A DNA stretch of 64,000 bases, from assembly GCA_026122225.1 (NCBI GenBank), contig JANEZZ010001477.1, forward strand, positions 558,001 to 622,000, written 5' to 3'. Position numbers and translations under genes: made by a program. The stretch comes from Heloderma charlesbogerti. Its lineage: Eukaryota; Chordata; Lepidosauria; Squamata; Helodermatidae. The first letter of the stretch is position 1, and every line of letters begins with the position of its first letter. Shown piece after piece: positions 34,503-46,444 of this stretch. The notes under the pieces are model-generated. The model was not told the DNA's origin and searched no databases. It saw only the letters and a program-made list of their open reading frames with translations.

Positions 34503-37500
34503 ATGAGTCAGGGGGGTCTCCAGTGTGGGGGTCGGTTCCCCACCAGGTGGGTGCCTTCTGCAACCTCCCCCCCACCCTCCCATCTGCTATTGCATGTTCA
34601 CCTCTGCTCCTCCCAGTGGGGTGGGGTGGAGGCCCTGGCTTTAGTGGACTCTGGGGTTACGACCAGTTTCATGGATGAAACGTTCGCTCACTTACACAAG
34701 ATTCCTACCCTGCCTCTTCCTGCCCCCTTGGCAGTGGAGACCATCAATGGGCATCCTCTTTCTTCGGGTGCAGTGACCTGGATTACAGCTCCGCTCACTC
34801 TGCACACCCACATTGAGCAGATTCAGTTTCACTTGGCCAAGGTTCCCCAATACCCAATCATGCTGGGTGTTTCCTGGCTCTCTAAGCACAATCCTCAGAT
34901 TTCTTGGGGGCTTCAGCAAGTGGAGTTTGCATCTCCCTACTGCCAGGAGCATTGCCTCCTGACCGAGGCACCAGTCCCAGCCCAGGCCTTAACCTTTCCT
35001 CCCCCTCCTCATCTGCTTCTGGCAGTTCTTCAGCTACCATGATCCTCCCAGAGAAGTATGCGGCTTTTCGGATGTTTTCGACAAGAAGGAGGGCAACCAA
35101 CTCCCCCCTCACTGTCCTTTTGACTGTGCCATTAACCTCAATCCTGGGGCGACCATCCCTGCCGGCTGGCTGTATTCAATGTCAGAGCCGGAACTTCAAG
35201 CTCTGTGGGAGTTTTTGGACACAAACCTCAGACGTGGCTTCATTCGCCCCTTCTCCTCCCCCACCTGTGCCCCTACCATGTTTGTTTGCAAAAAGACAGG
35301 AGAACTCCGCCCAGTGCACGACTTCAGAGTGCTGAATTCAGTCTCGATCCCCGACAAGTACCCCCTCCCCCTCATACCGGAGATGCTGGAGCGCCTGGGC
35401 GAGCCAAGATTTTCACAAAGTTGGACCTGTGTGGTACCTACAGTCTGATTCGCATCCAGGAGGGGGATGAGTGGAAGACCTACTTCAACACCCAGTATGG
35501 AGCGTATGAATACCTAGTGATGCTGTTTGGGCTCGCCTGCGCCCCCCCTCACGTTTTCACGTTTTATGAATGCCATCTTCCGGGACTATTTGGACACTTT
35601 CCTCATTATGTATCTTGATGATTTACTTATATTTTCTGAGGACCCCCACGCCCATCAGCACCATGTCTCCGCCATCCTCCAGCGCCTCCGCGAGCACCAT
35701 CTTTATGCCAAGCTGGAGAAATGTGTGTTTGACCTAACCTCTTTGGACTATCTTGGCTACATTGTCTCAGCTGACGGTATCAGGATGGATCCTGCAAAGG
35801 TCCAGGCTGTCCTCTCCTGGCAGGCTCCATCCACCATGAAGGACTTGCAACGTTTTCTGGGGTTTGCAAATTTTTTCAGAAAGTTCCTGCCCAGCTTTGC
35901 TCGGTTGACATCTCCTCTCACAGACCTCCTTAAGGGCAGGAAATCTCCTTTTCATTGGATGGCATCTGCCCAACAGGCTTTCGAGGAACTTAAGACAGCT
36001 TTTTAGTTCTGAGCCGATCCTGTTACATCCCGACCCGAGGAAGCCTTTTGTAGTGCAAACTGATGCCTCTGACTTTGCGGTGGGGGCGGTGCTTTTTCAG
36101 CCAGATTGGGTCAGCGGCGGGTTGCAACCCTGTGCCTACCACTCCAGGAAGCTGAACATGTCTGAGGGGAATTATACCATCTGGGAGAAGGAACTGTTGG
36201 CCATCAAGTCCGCTTTGGAGACCTGGCGTCATCTTCTGGAGGGGCACAGCACCGTAAGTTCGAACGACATCGCAACCTGGACACTTCAGACAGCCCGTGC
36301 CTTAAACCAGCAGCAGATTAGGTGGTCGCTTTTTTCCCCCAGTTCCACCTTAAGATTTGCCATGTGAAGGCCTCCACCAACCTACAAGCAGATGCTCTTT
36401 CTCGTAAGCCTGACCTCCAGCCATGGGGTGAGGGAAATCCCCCCCCTCTGATTCTTCCCCCCAGAGCCTGGCAGCAGCTGCAGGTACCTCGCTCTTGGGA
36501 GGAGCTCCTTCACTCTGAACAGGCTCAGGATGCTTTTGTTCGCACAAAAGTGGAGGAATTGAGGCTAGCCTCTGGCCCCCCCCCACTCTACCCCCTTCTC
36601 TTTGCGAGGTGGCCTGCTTTACCATTCTGGCCGGGTCTATGTGCCTTCTAGACCCCTCCGTGAGAAGGTCCTCCATCAGTGCCACGACTCCCTCACCGCT
36701 GGGCATTTTGGCTTTACCAAGACCCTGCACGGAGTGACGCGGGATTTTTGATGGCCTCGTGTGTGTGGGGATGTCAAGACCTATGTTGCTTCATGCCCTA
36801 CCTGCCAGCAGGTGAAGCCCCCTCAGGCAAGCCCACAGGCTTGCTTCACCCCCTGCCTACCCCCTCAGGACCTTGGAAACTGCTCTCCCTTGACTTCATC
36901 ACTGACTTGCCTCGCTCTCATGGTAAGACCACTATTCTGGTGGTGGTGGATTTGTTTTCTAAGATGACCCATTTCATCCCCTGCTCTGGGTTGCCCACAG
37001 CCAGGGAGATGGCGGAGCTTTTTTTGGCGCATGTTTTCTGGCTCCACGGATGGCCCGAGGGTCTCATTTCAGATAGGGAGGCCCAATTCACTGCCCATTT
37101 CTGGAGGGAGCTACTTGGGCTTCTCCATGTGATGCTCTGTCTTTCCTCCGCCCACCATCCCCAGACGGATGGTCAGACCGAGCGCACCAATGCGACTCTG
37201 GAGCAATATTTGCACTGTTATGTCAATTACCAGCAAGATGACTGGTTTTCCTTGCTGCCTCTCACAGAATTTGCTTATAACAATGCCTGCCATGCTTCCA
37301 CCCACCAAACTCCATTTTTTGCCAATTTTGGTTACCACCCCAAGGCTTTCCCGTCCACCCTAGCTCCCTCTTCGGTGCCGGCGGCCCATGACTTTTTAGA
37401 GGAGTTGCAAGTGGTACACCACCTCTTATGGGACTCCCTCAAGCAAGCCAAGACAGCCTACAAGGCCTCTGCGGACCGGCGGCACCAGCCGGGTCCGTCT

Positions 37501-37930
37501 CTGCAACTGGGGGACTGGGTTTGGTTGTCCACCCAATACCTCCCCTCTCACTCGCCCGCAAAGAAGCTTGCACCTTGCCACATGGGGCCTTTCCAGATTA
37601 CAGCCCAGATTAACCCTGTTGCTTTTTGCCTGGCTCTCCCCCCCTTCATGAGGATCCATCCTGTTTTTCATCGGTCCTTGCTGTCCCCCCTGGTTTCTGG
37701 TGACCCTCATCGCTCGGCTGGCTCCCCCCCCCGCCACCAGTGCTGGTGGAGGGGGAGGAGGAGTTTGAGGTCGCGGAGATTCTGGACTGCTGCCTTTCTC
37801 ATGGCCGCCTGCAATATCTGGTGGACTGGAAGGGGTACGGGCCAGATGAGTGATCCTGGGAAACCACGGAAAATGTGCATGCTCCGTTGCTGCTGAGGCT
37901 TTTCCACCAGTTGTACCCCCACAAACCCAG
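34503..37930 (+). pseudogene. Pol with C-terminal chromodomain, Ty3/gypsy, broken
   Basis: Domain order: aspartic protease (VDSGVTTSF, active-site D at about 34647), reverse transcriptase (YLDD at 35611-35622), RNase H (TDAS at about 36056), integrase, chromodomain. The integrase catalytic triad is visible as D at 36892, D at 37072 and E at 37180, with exactly 35 residues between the last two. The chromodomain (about 37755-37920; VAEILD.., [12 protein letters not shown]) is cut by a TGA at 37851-37853. Frameshifts lie near 35042-35180, 35440-35530, 36006-36050, 36245-36320 and 36650-36680. Protease-RT-RNaseH-integrase-chromodomain order defines a chromovirus. The copy is dead; no single frame spans pol. 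Confidence 0.92.
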
Positions 37931-37977
37931 GGCCCCAGGGGAGGAGCACAAGGGGGGCCTCATGGGAGCAGGGATGA

Positions 37978-38523
37978 TGTCAGGGTGGAAACTGAGCCCA
38001 TAGAGCCCCAGAGCAGTTCTGATTCTGAGGAAGAACAGCAATCCATGGGAGAGGAGCTCGCTCATCTCTCACAAGCACAGCAGCTGGCAGAGATTCCTCC
38101 TGCCAGCATTCCTGGGATAGATAGTGACCCTGGCAGTGAGAGAGCGCTGGAGGGGGGCTTGCTGGACACTCAGCACAGATGCAGGGAGTGGCGACAGATG
38201 GAGGGCGCCGAAAGGAGGCACTCAGCTCATTTGGCACTCAAACAACAGTCGTGTCCCGAGGACCCAAGGGAAAGAGGGAGGATCTCTCCATAGCCCATAA
38301 GTTCAGAGTCTTCCCGTGGTTCTCCTTCAAATGGGGAACAACTGACTTACCTGGAGTTTAGGCTACTCTGCTATCTTTCCCAGTGCTGTTCCTTGCTTAG
38401 TCGCTAGTGATTAGTATCTGAAAGAGTCATAAAGGAATAAAGCCTTGGAAAGAATCCTTGTCGTCTGTGTCCTGAGTTGGCTATTGGAAGGGACTGCAAG
38501 AGGCAGCTAGGGCGCTCCTGACA
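37978..38523 (+). repeat. 3' LTR of Ty3/gypsy element
   Basis: 546 bp, TGTCAGGGTGG to GCGCTCCTGACA. It is preceded by a purine-rich tract with AGGGGGG near 37951 (possible polypurine primer). The poly(A) signal AATAAA is near 38438. Followed by ATTAG, against ATTTG before the 5' LTR. Confidence 0.93.
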
Positions 38524-39400
38524 ATTAGGTTGTATGAATCCACTGTGATTCACCTTGGCAACTGCATACAAGAACATAGTTTATGTATTGTCTCAAATGT
38601 TAAAATAGTAATCCTTTCTGACTTTAGACCCTGGTGGTGGGGGATGCTGCTTTCTGAAAGCCTTCAAGCAGGATCTGTCTTAGGAGTGAATGCCATACTG
38701 CTGGGGCCGCAACAAAGAAGTTGATCTCTATAGCATTGTTGTTGGTTTGTTTGTTGGTTGGTTGGTTGGTTGGTTGGTTGGTTGGTTAGTTAGTTAGGTT
38801 TTTGTTATTAGTAGTGTACATAACAACCAAACTGATAACATTAGCCTCCCTCCCTCTGTATCTTAACTTCTTCCCTTGGTCATTATTCTGAGCCTCACCG
38901 AGGAGGTCCTTCACCATCCAAAACAGCTCTGTCAGGTGGCATTGAGCAGAGCAGACATAATGGTGGCAGAGAAGTAAGATCTCTCCAGTGCCATCACCTC
39001 CACAGAATATGATCATCATTGTATTCGACAGTATTTCCTATGAGTCTTTGGCTATTTCTGCTCTAGCCATTACCCTTGTCATTTTATCACCCACAGCTCC
39101 TTAGATTACCAGAGAGCTGACACAGCTTTGAAAGTGGATCAAGGGCATTAGGAAGTCATTGTATTGATGGTCTTTACCTGATTCCAAGCAGAGGCCTAAG
39201 CTTCAGCAGGACCACCAGCTGAACCTGCAGAAAAATCCCCAAGAGACCTTTGAAAACCATCTGGATTCTTCAGTCTCCTGGGGTGAACCTTCAGATGTGG
39301 TCCTCCACCTCTGCAGAGATTACAGGTAGCCTATAAGTCAAAACTGATCAGCTTCATTATCTGTCCATAGTAATACAGTCTTTTCAAATTTCTCCACCTG
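38524..39400. other. Unexplained sequence with a (GGTT)n array
   Basis: A (GGTT)n run lies at about 38735-38800. The first ~70 bp could be a diverged continuation of BovB copy 3 (minus), but the match is too weak to claim. No gene is supported. Confidence 0.45.
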
Positions 39401-39404
39401 CAGA

Positions 39405-40195
39405 TAGGGATGGTGGAGAATTCCGCCACAGATTCCAGTGAGGCCGAATGCACTGGCATTCGGCCCCTCGGAATCTGTGGTGGAACGGCCTCCTGCCCCC
39501 CCGCCCACCCTGCAGAACCCCCCGGGACAGCACTTACCTGGGGCGGATGCAGCAGCGGGGGCGGGGGTGGGGGCGGCGGAAGGTGCGGGGGCGGCAGGTG
39601 CGGCGGTGGGGCGGCAGCAGAATGTGCGGCGGCAACAGGGGCAGCGGCAGGGGCAGCAGTTGCAGGGGTGGCAGTTGCGGCAGGGGCGGCGGCGGGGGCG
39701 GCAGTTGCGGGGGTGGGGGCAGCAGCAGCGGGGGCAGCTGGTCTCCTGGCTGGCCGCAGTTGGGCACAGCGTACGCAAATGGCAGCAGCTACAGCGGCCG
39801 CCATTTGTGATCGCTATTTTTGCTGTTCTAGCCTACGTAAATATTTACGTAGGCTAGAACGGCGAAAAATAGCGAACGCAAATGGCGACCGCCATAGCCG
39901 CCACCATTTGCGTACGCGTTTTTTTTTTACTTTGCCATGATAGGCTACGTAAATATTTACGTAGCCTATCACGGTTAAGTACAGGGATGCAAACGGTGGC
40001 GGCTAAGGCCGCCACCATTTGCGTCCCTGCTGCCCAGCAACCGGATGTCCGGCTACCGGCGGAACCAGCCGGCGGCTCCGCAGAATCCCCGTGGAGCGGA
40101 GCTGGCTGGGCAGGATTCCGGGGGAGGGAGGGAGCGCCTCCCCCCCCACCGTGAAGGAGATCCGCGAAACGGTAAGTGACTTTCGTACATCCCTA
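39405..40195. mobile_element. Palindrome-rich hAT-type element E4
   Basis: 791 bp with the perfect TSD CCTGCAGA (39397-39404 and 40196-40203). Ends TAGGGATGG and CATCCCTA. Left hairpin GCCGAATGCACTGGCATTCGGC (split GCCGAATGC / GCATTCGGC). A 230-bp GGGGCGGCGG-type tandem lies at 39541-39770. Palindromes are at 39831-39859 and 39936-39973. On the minus strand a frame of 89 codons (39804 to 39538, MAAAVAAAICVRC start, then Ala/Pro-rich) ends exactly at CAG|GTAAGT. The right donor-like site is ACG|GTAAGT at 40172. Confidence 0.92.
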
Positions 40196-40199
40196 CCTG

Positions 40200-40930
40200 C
40201 AGATAATCATCCCTGAGTCTCATACAGAAAACCAGATCCAAAGTATGTCCTGCCACATGTTAACCAGATAGACAGGCCCATGGAAGACATGACAGCCATG
40301 AAGTCTTGAGCTGCTCCCAAAAGATGATTGCAGCATGAATCTTAAACTTCCCCAAGACTACCAGCCTTGGGGGCCTCAGTACCACCAACACGAACATGAG
40401 ATACCAAGAGCAACACGGAGTGAATGTCAATATATGTATCACCAATATTCAGACTGGAGGAGTTCTTCTGTCTATAATCATTATAGCTGTATGACATTTA
40501 TTAATCCTCCTAATTAGTAAGCATTTTCATGAAAAACATCTTATTTATTATAATTGCTATAATTATTAGGAGAGTTATTAGAGCAGTCTGTAATTCCTTG
40601 CTGGTTAAATGTATTTTCTTTGAATGCTAAAATCTGTATAAATCGAAGTAGCTGAAAGCAGCTGCAAACTTGTTTTTTTAAACCATATCTACACATTCTA
40701 AGGCTAATTGCAGTTCCATGTTGGGCATACGTGTGATAAAGAAAAGGCCCATTACCAAACGGCACGGAAGTACGCATCACGACCTACTAGCCATAGTCAC
40801 GCATCCTCCCTCACACAATTAATAATCATGTGAGAAACAGAGGGGGTGCCCCTGCTGGACACAGCAAAGCTTACTTCCCTAATAACCCCACCCCTGCTGG
40901 CCACATGTTGGGGCACATCTGTGAACATCC
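40200..40930. other. No recognisable feature
   Basis: AT-rich sequence between E4 and E5; nothing supported. Confidence 0.5.
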
Positions 40931-40938
40931 GTAAAGGG

Positions 40939-41905
40939 TAGGGATGGCGGAGAATTTCTCCCCGAATCTTCGGGGGGCCGAGTGCCAACGCATTCGGCCC
41001 CCCGAAATAGGCGGTGAAATTCTCCGCCACCCCCCCGCCACCCCCCGGGATGGACTTACCTCTGGTGAATGTCCCTCCCGGCAGCAGGTCCCGGCTGCGG
41101 TTCGGTGGCGTTTTGTCGCAGGTGGGGGCGGCAGCCAATCTCCCGACTGGCTGCCGCCGCTGCCATTGCAAAAAAAAAAAAAAGTAAAGTAAAAAATAAA
41201 CCACACACCCGTGATAGGCTGTAATGATTTATGTAGCCTATCACGGCTAAATTTCCAAAGTCAGCCGTGATAAGCTACGTAAATCGTCACGTAGCCTATC
41301 ACGGGTGACTTTGAAAAAAAAAAAAAGCGCATACGCAAATGGCGGCTCCCATGGGGACCGCCATTTGCGTTCCTTATTTTGGCACGTCTAGTCTACGTAA
41401 AGATTTACGTAGACTATGGCGAAAATAAGGGCACGCTATTTGCGTTGCCCTTATTTTCGCCGTAGTCTACGTAAATCTTTATGTAGACTAGACGTGCCAA
41501 AATAAGGAACATAAATGGCGGCGCCCCATGGGCGCCGCCATTTACGTACGCGCTTTTTTTTTTCTAAAGTCACTTGTGATAGGCTACGTGACGATTTACG
41601 TAGCCTATCACGGCTGACTTTGGAAATCTAGCCGTGATAGGCTACGTAAATCATCACGTAGCCTATCACAGGGTCTTTTTTTTTTTTTTTTACTCTTTGT
41701 TTCGCGGCCGGGGAGACGGGGAGCTTCTCCCTGGCCTGAATTTCAGCCAGGCAAGGTGGGAAGCCTCCCCCCCCGGCCTGAATTTCGGCCGGGCAAGGCG
41801 GGAAGCCTCCCCCCCCTCACCTGAACTTCGGGGGGGAAAGCGAAGCGCCTTCCCACCACCACGAAGCCAAGCTGCGAAAAGGTAAGTGACTTTCGTACAT
41901 CCCTA
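40939..41905. mobile_element. Palindrome-rich hAT-type element E5
   Basis: 967 bp with the perfect TSD GTAAAGGG (40931-40938 and 41906-41913). Ends TAGGGATGG and CATCCCTA. Left hairpin from GAGAATTTCTCCCCGAA to its inverted partner. Palindromes lie at about 41210-41246, 41266-41303, 41388-41418, 41463-41493, 41576-41612 and 41632-41668. Inverted GCAAATGGCGGC / GCCATTTGCG pairs lie at 41335-41370 and 41513-41548. On the minus strand a frame from ATG at 41166 (MAAAAASREIG) is open to a donor-like AGAG|GTAAGT at 41060. The right site is AAAAG|GTAAGT at 41881. Confidence 0.93.
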
Positions 41906-42024
41906 GTAAAGGGGAGCCTGCTCTACACATGTCGGCTTCCCCATGATTTTGAACGCTGATTGTGCGTACAGTCTATGCATGCAGAACAGGCTTCCCTCCA
42001 CAGGCATGCTCTCCAAGGCATGGA

Positions 42025-42355
42025 CAGTATAGAGTGACCATGTGGCCTCTTTTACAGAGGACAATTCTCTATAATAAGGATTGCCAGAGGACTGTCCTCT
42101 ATGTTGAAGGCATCCTCTATTTGAAAGCCCAATCAAAGTCTGGTATAAAAATAAAGAGTATCAGAAGGAAGACCTGGGCTGGGCCTTGAAGTTGCCCATC
42201 AACAGCAGTTGCACCTGGACAGCAGACTGAACAAAGCACACAGGTCACCTGGTCACAGTCTTCCAAACTATGGTGAGAAGTGCTGTATTTCTAGTTAAAG
42301 AATAATAAATTATTTCTAAATTTGCATCTATCCACATAAATTAGCATATGCTGAA
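42025..42355 (+). repeat. Interspersed repeat, about 290-330 bp
   Basis: Second copy of the 29051-29345 family: GTGACCATGTGGCCTCTTTT, CCTTGAAGTTGCCCATCAAC, CAAAGCACACAGGTCACCTG. Confidence 0.65.
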
Positions 42356-42359
42356 CTGC

Positions 42360-42668
42360 AGACCGGAAGGTTGGCAGGACAGCAGTTCAAGACCCGAGTG
42401 CTGCATGACAGAGTGAGCTCCCATCTTCAGTCCCAGCTGCTGCCAACCTAGCAGTTCGAAAGCAAGAAATTGCAAGTAGATAAATAGGTACCACTTCGGC
42501 GGGAAAGGTAACAGCGTTCCGTGCACCTCGGTGTTCAGTCATGCCGGCCACATGACCACGGAAGCGTCTTCGGACAGCGCTGGCTCTTCGGCTTAGAAAC
42601 GGGGATGAGCACCGCACCCTAGAGTCGGACATGACTGGTTGGGGACACCTTTACCTTTTACCTTTTTA
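42360..42668 (+). mobile_element. Sauria-type SINE
   Basis: tRNA-derived head with GCAGTTCAAGACCCGAGTGC (box B-like), body with CCTAGCAGTTCGAAAGCAAG, AAATAGGTACCACTTCGGCG, CATGCCGGCCACATGACCAC and GGATGAGCACCGCACCCTAG. The BovB-like 3' end is AGAGTCGGACATGACTGG followed by (ACCTTT)n. This matches the Sauria SINE of squamates, which moves by BovB machinery. BovB in the window carries the same GAGTCGGACACGACTG tail. Confidence 0.88.
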
Positions 42669-42733
42669 TACTCTTTTACTTCTTTTTTTGGTGATGCAAA
42701 CCACATTTAAAGTCTCAAGAGGGGTAGGTAAGA

Positions 42734-42734
42734 T

Positions 42735-42785
<51 letters not shown>

Positions 42786-42795
42786 ATAGATAGAT
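42734..42795. repeat. (GATA)n microsatellite
   Basis: About 15 GATA units with one interruption. Confidence 0.97.
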
Positions 42796-42799
42796 CTTA

Positions 42800-43285
42800 A
42801 ACAGAACAGCAGCCATATCCCTTATAAAAGATGTTGAAAAACATCAGCTGTTCACATTTCATCCTCCTCCCCTTTCACCCTCACAAAAATAATAAAGGGT
42901 GAATAAAGAACTTCCGTTGACTGAAATATTTGTTTCTCACTCAGGAATATGGTCTACATTTCATAAAGCTTTCCTGGAAATAGAGACCAAGAGGCTGAAA
43001 AAAGGGCCCTCTGGCAGGATGGAGAATCAGCCAAAGACCAATATTTTGTCATGCATTTATTGGGAGAACTGCACTGGGTTATTCCTGTTAATTAAAATCC
43101 ATGGTGAACAAAGTGAGGTCGCAGCAACTGGGCTTTGGGCCAAACAGTTGTATGGAGATGAGGAAATGAGCTCATAAGCAGTCGCGGATGTCCTCCAACC
43201 TCAGGTTTCCTTAATTGCCAGTTCACACTCTTCCCAATGCCCATTCCTGGAAGCCCTCCAACTACTGCATATCACATTCAAGGAG
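42800..43285. other. No recognisable feature
   Basis: Nothing supported. Confidence 0.5.
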
Positions 43286-43289
43286 GGAA

Positions 43290-43380
43290 CAGTCTAGGCC
43301 AGCATGGGTGTCTAGGGGATGCTGGGAGTTGCAGTCCAACATATCTGGAGGGCACCAGGTTGGGGAAGGCTGGTCTAGGC
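43290..43380. mobile_element. Half of a palindromic MITE
   Basis: GATGCTGGGAGTTGCAGTCC, ATCTGGAGGGCACCAGGTTG and GGGAAGGCTG form the right half of the 20656-20792 family. Confidence 0.65.
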
Positions 43381-43752
43381 CCAGAACACCATAGGAAACA
43401 CCTCTCTTAGCCTCGGCCCATATGTTTTCTGCGATCACAAAGAAAGGTCTTGTTTAGGTCCCTTCACTCAGCAGCATGTGGTCAAATGGGAACTGGGACA
43501 GAGTCATTTTGGTCACAGCCCCCTCTACTCTGCATATGAATATACTGTTCAAAGGCCATTTTTTATTTCATTTCATCATTCTGCACATCCATGGCTCTTC
43601 CCCCCTTTCTCTCTCTGTCTCTCTCTCTAATTTTACTATAAATCAACAAAATAAACATTTTTTTAAACTGTTTAAAAGAACACCTGTGGGGCATACAGTA
43701 GAATTGAGAAATTACACCGCATTCCTTTCCCTGTGTAAAATCTAGTTTCTGT

Positions 43753-44055
43753 TAGGGATGTATGAAATGTGCTCCTTCCGTTCCTCTTGACTTCCACAGT
43801 TTACATCCATTGCTCCGGTCCGCTGTTCACAAGTCCCCAGAATTCTCCTCTTTTTTTTCTGCTCTGAAATTTTTGTAGATAAATACGTACCGACAAACAA
43901 ATCCTTCTCACCCAGCCATCTTTGTGAGTCTGCGTAACTTCCGTAAGAAACACTATTTCTCATAAATGTTTACATTTGGGGGGGCAGGAATTTTTCCCAC
44001 CACGTAACTTCCGTAAGAATCGCTATTTTCATAAATGTTTACATATTTTTTCCCA
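43753..44055. mobile_element. TAGGGATGT-type terminus with tandem duplication
   Basis: TAGGGATGTATGAAATGTGC at 43753 resembles the left end of TAGGGATG-type hAT elements. A ~65-bp unit is duplicated at 43935-43995 and 44002-44055 (CGTAACTTCCGTAAGAA, then CATAAATGTTTACAT). It lies 5' of the Myb/SANT-like gene. No partner right end with a matching TSD was found. Confidence 0.45.
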
Positions 44056-44794
44056 CCTTCTGTGTGTGCCGCCACGGTCTTGTTTTCCCAGACAGGAACT
44101 GTGATTTTATTAATTTCTGAGTATTTCTTGTTTCTGTTTCTCTTGTTTACTGTTCTTGTTAACCTCAGAATACCCAGGGTCTCACATAGAAAAACAGGGC
44201 TCTGCTTCCACAAAATCTATCGTAAACTTCCTGGTCACTTCCAGGACGTGGTGGATGTGGTGGCCTGGGTCAGTCAAGCTTGCAAAACAAACAGTGCTGT
44301 CTCTTTTTTTTCCCCCTCCTCGAAGCTCTTCCTTTCTTCTTGTAGTCTGCTCCACTTTATAATGGCTGCAGAAGGAGCAGCCTTAGGTAGGAGGTGGGGG
44401 CGAGAAGAAACTAAGGCCTGGATCATTAATATAAAGAACTGCAAGACAGTGGGAGTGCTCTTCAGGAGCAGCTCCTTCAGGCATGAAGTATATTGGGAGC
44501 AAATCAGGAAGCACATGCAACAGGAGGGGTATGAACGTACCATGGGGCAATTGCATTCAGAGTGGAAGTTCCTGAAGCACTCCTTTATTAAGGAAGGGCT
44601 GGATGCAGCTGAGAAAAGGACACCACTGCCAAACCCACCCCCATACTTCTGGAGGGTCAGGGCAGTGTGGCTGAAGGTGGAGAAGCCTGCATTCTTTGAG
44701 AGGCATATGCCAGGTAAGTTATCCCATCATCAACCTTGACTGAAAGCAATGATTTATAAGGTGTACTCCTGTCTGCCACTCTTCTTGGACTGGA

Positions 44795-45605
44795 TCTACA
44801 CTTACTGCCTTTTTTCACTTCCAGTGAGGTTTCACCACCCGCCTTTCACACTACGCAGTACCCGCCTCGAATTGGAACCGGAATTTCCCGCTTCCGTGCC
44901 CCCGCTTTCAATTCCCTGATATCCCAGTATTTCCCCTTAATGTGCTCTGAATTTCCACCTTCACTACCGTATCCGGTCATAGTCCCCTCCCTCACCTGTC
45001 CATATGCAGCGGTGTTTGTATTTCCCTCCTGCCCAATCACAGCTCTCAATGGCCCCATGTCTTCTTCCGGCTACCGATCGCATAGCTTCCTCAACAGCCC
45101 CATTTCCTCAGCAACAAGCAAAGGGCTGGGTGTGTGCACGCTTGTCTGATCTCGGAAGCTAAGCAGGGTCAGCCCTGATCAGTAGTTGGATGGGTGACCG
45201 CCTGGGAATCAGTCTTCCTGCACTGAGCAGGGGGTTGTTCTATCCCTTCAAATAAGACTAAGTTTTACCCCCTCCTATTCCCTGCTCCGGATGTTTTTTT
45301 AAAAATTAAGGCATTATCCTCGCAGAATCGGGGCTTCTCCATGATGTTTTTTTTTTCTAATTCAGGCATGATCTTCGAAGCTTCGAAGTTGTGAAGCTTA
45401 GCATCCGAAATCACACAAGTGTGTGCAGGAAAACAGCAGGAAAACAGCACAGCACTCGAGTGTGAACCAAGCTCATGCATTCGATGAAGCACTGCAACAG
45501 GGAAAATGGGTGAGTGTGAATAATCACATTTTAATGTGAGAGCATTTAACCCAATGGGACACCAAATTCATTGCGATGGTGGGTGCAATGTAGATCGGCC
45601 CTCTG
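44795..45605 (+). mobile_element. DNA transposon copy carrying a 5S rRNA segment
   Basis: Full partner of 3432-4256 in the opposite orientation. Ends CTGGATCTACACTTACTGCC and, inverted, GGGCCGATCTACATTGCACC. Contains the 5S fragment at 45144-45210. No coding capacity. Confidence 0.75.
45144..45210 (+). pseudogene. 5S rRNA 3'-half fragment inside the transposon
   Basis: GTCTGATCTCGGAAGCTAAG, then GCAGGGTCAG and TGGATGGGTGACCGCCTGGG. It spans the 5S internal control region (box A, intermediate element, box C) recognised by TFIIIA. The 5' ~45 nt and the extreme 3' end are absent. Confidence 0.88.
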
Positions 45606-45752
45606 ACACTTCCACTCTTATTCCCATGTCCCATCCCATTTTGCAGCCACCCCTCACAATCTAATGCAAAAGCCCACCTAAAAATAAAGTTATGTCTTTG
45701 TGGTCTCAGGTAAAGTCATGTAAGGATAAACAAACAAATTTTGACATTTAGC

Positions 45753-45886
45753 ATGCAATCCTATGCTTGTTTGGACAGAAAAATGTCCTACAGCTCCCAG
45801 GATCCTCCGGCCACTTTGGCTGGTTGAAGGCATGCTGGGAACTGTATTACTTTTTCTGTACAACAACATGCATAGGATTATGCCCC
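45753..45886. mobile_element. Palindromic MITE (GCAATCCTATGC ends)
   Basis: Left CATGCAATCCTATGCTTGTT, right inverted GGCATAATCCTATGCATGTT. Arms CTACAGCTCCCAGGATCC and GCATGCTGGGAACTGTATTA. A piece of the same kind lies near 46271. Confidence 0.7.
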
Positions 45887-45937
45887 ACTCTACAAATGAT
45901 ATTACGCACACTGTCCATTTGCACTCAAGTCAAATGA

Positions 45938-46190
45938 TGAGCAACTGTGGCATAGTGGTGAGAGTGTTAGACTGGGAGCCAGGAGATCCATGTTCTAGTC
46001 CCCACTCAGCCATGGAAGCTCACAGGGTGACTTTGGGCCAGTAACACAGACTCTCAGCCCAACCTGCCTCACATGGTTGTTGTTGTGAGGATAAAATGGA
46101 GAGGAAGAGGATAACGTAAGCCGTCTTGGGCTCCTTGCATGAGGAAAAAAAGTGGGATATAAATGCAATAAATAAATAAAATCAGACCTC
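45938..46190 (+). mobile_element. tRNA-derived SINE (LINE-tailed type), full length
   Basis: Head CTGTGGCATAGTGGTGAGAG (box A) and ATGTTCTAGTCCCCACTC (box B). Body GTGACTTTGGGCCAGTAACA. 3' end GGGATATAAATGCAATAAAT(AAAT)n. This is the forward-orientation copy of the family at 12244, 15965, 21606 and 24622. Confidence 0.85.
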
Positions 46191-46444
46191 AAGAAACATT
46201 AAAGTGTACACACAGGTGGCCACAACATTGCAAATGTAGAAATGCAATATCAGTTGTGCAGTGAGTAAAAGTGCAATCCTGTGCATGTTTACAGAAGTCC
46301 TACAGTCCCCAGCATCCTGCCAAAAATGGCAATAATGGCAATAATATCTGCCTCCCTAATTATCACCTTAATAGACCCTGCTGGCAGAGTAATTATGTAA
46401 TACACTTACAACCTTACAGAAGCCCAGAAAAAGGATGTGATACA

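Noticed and set aside
45144..45210. Functional 5S rRNA gene
   Set aside because: The first ~45 nt are missing, and the same fragment sits in another transposon copy.
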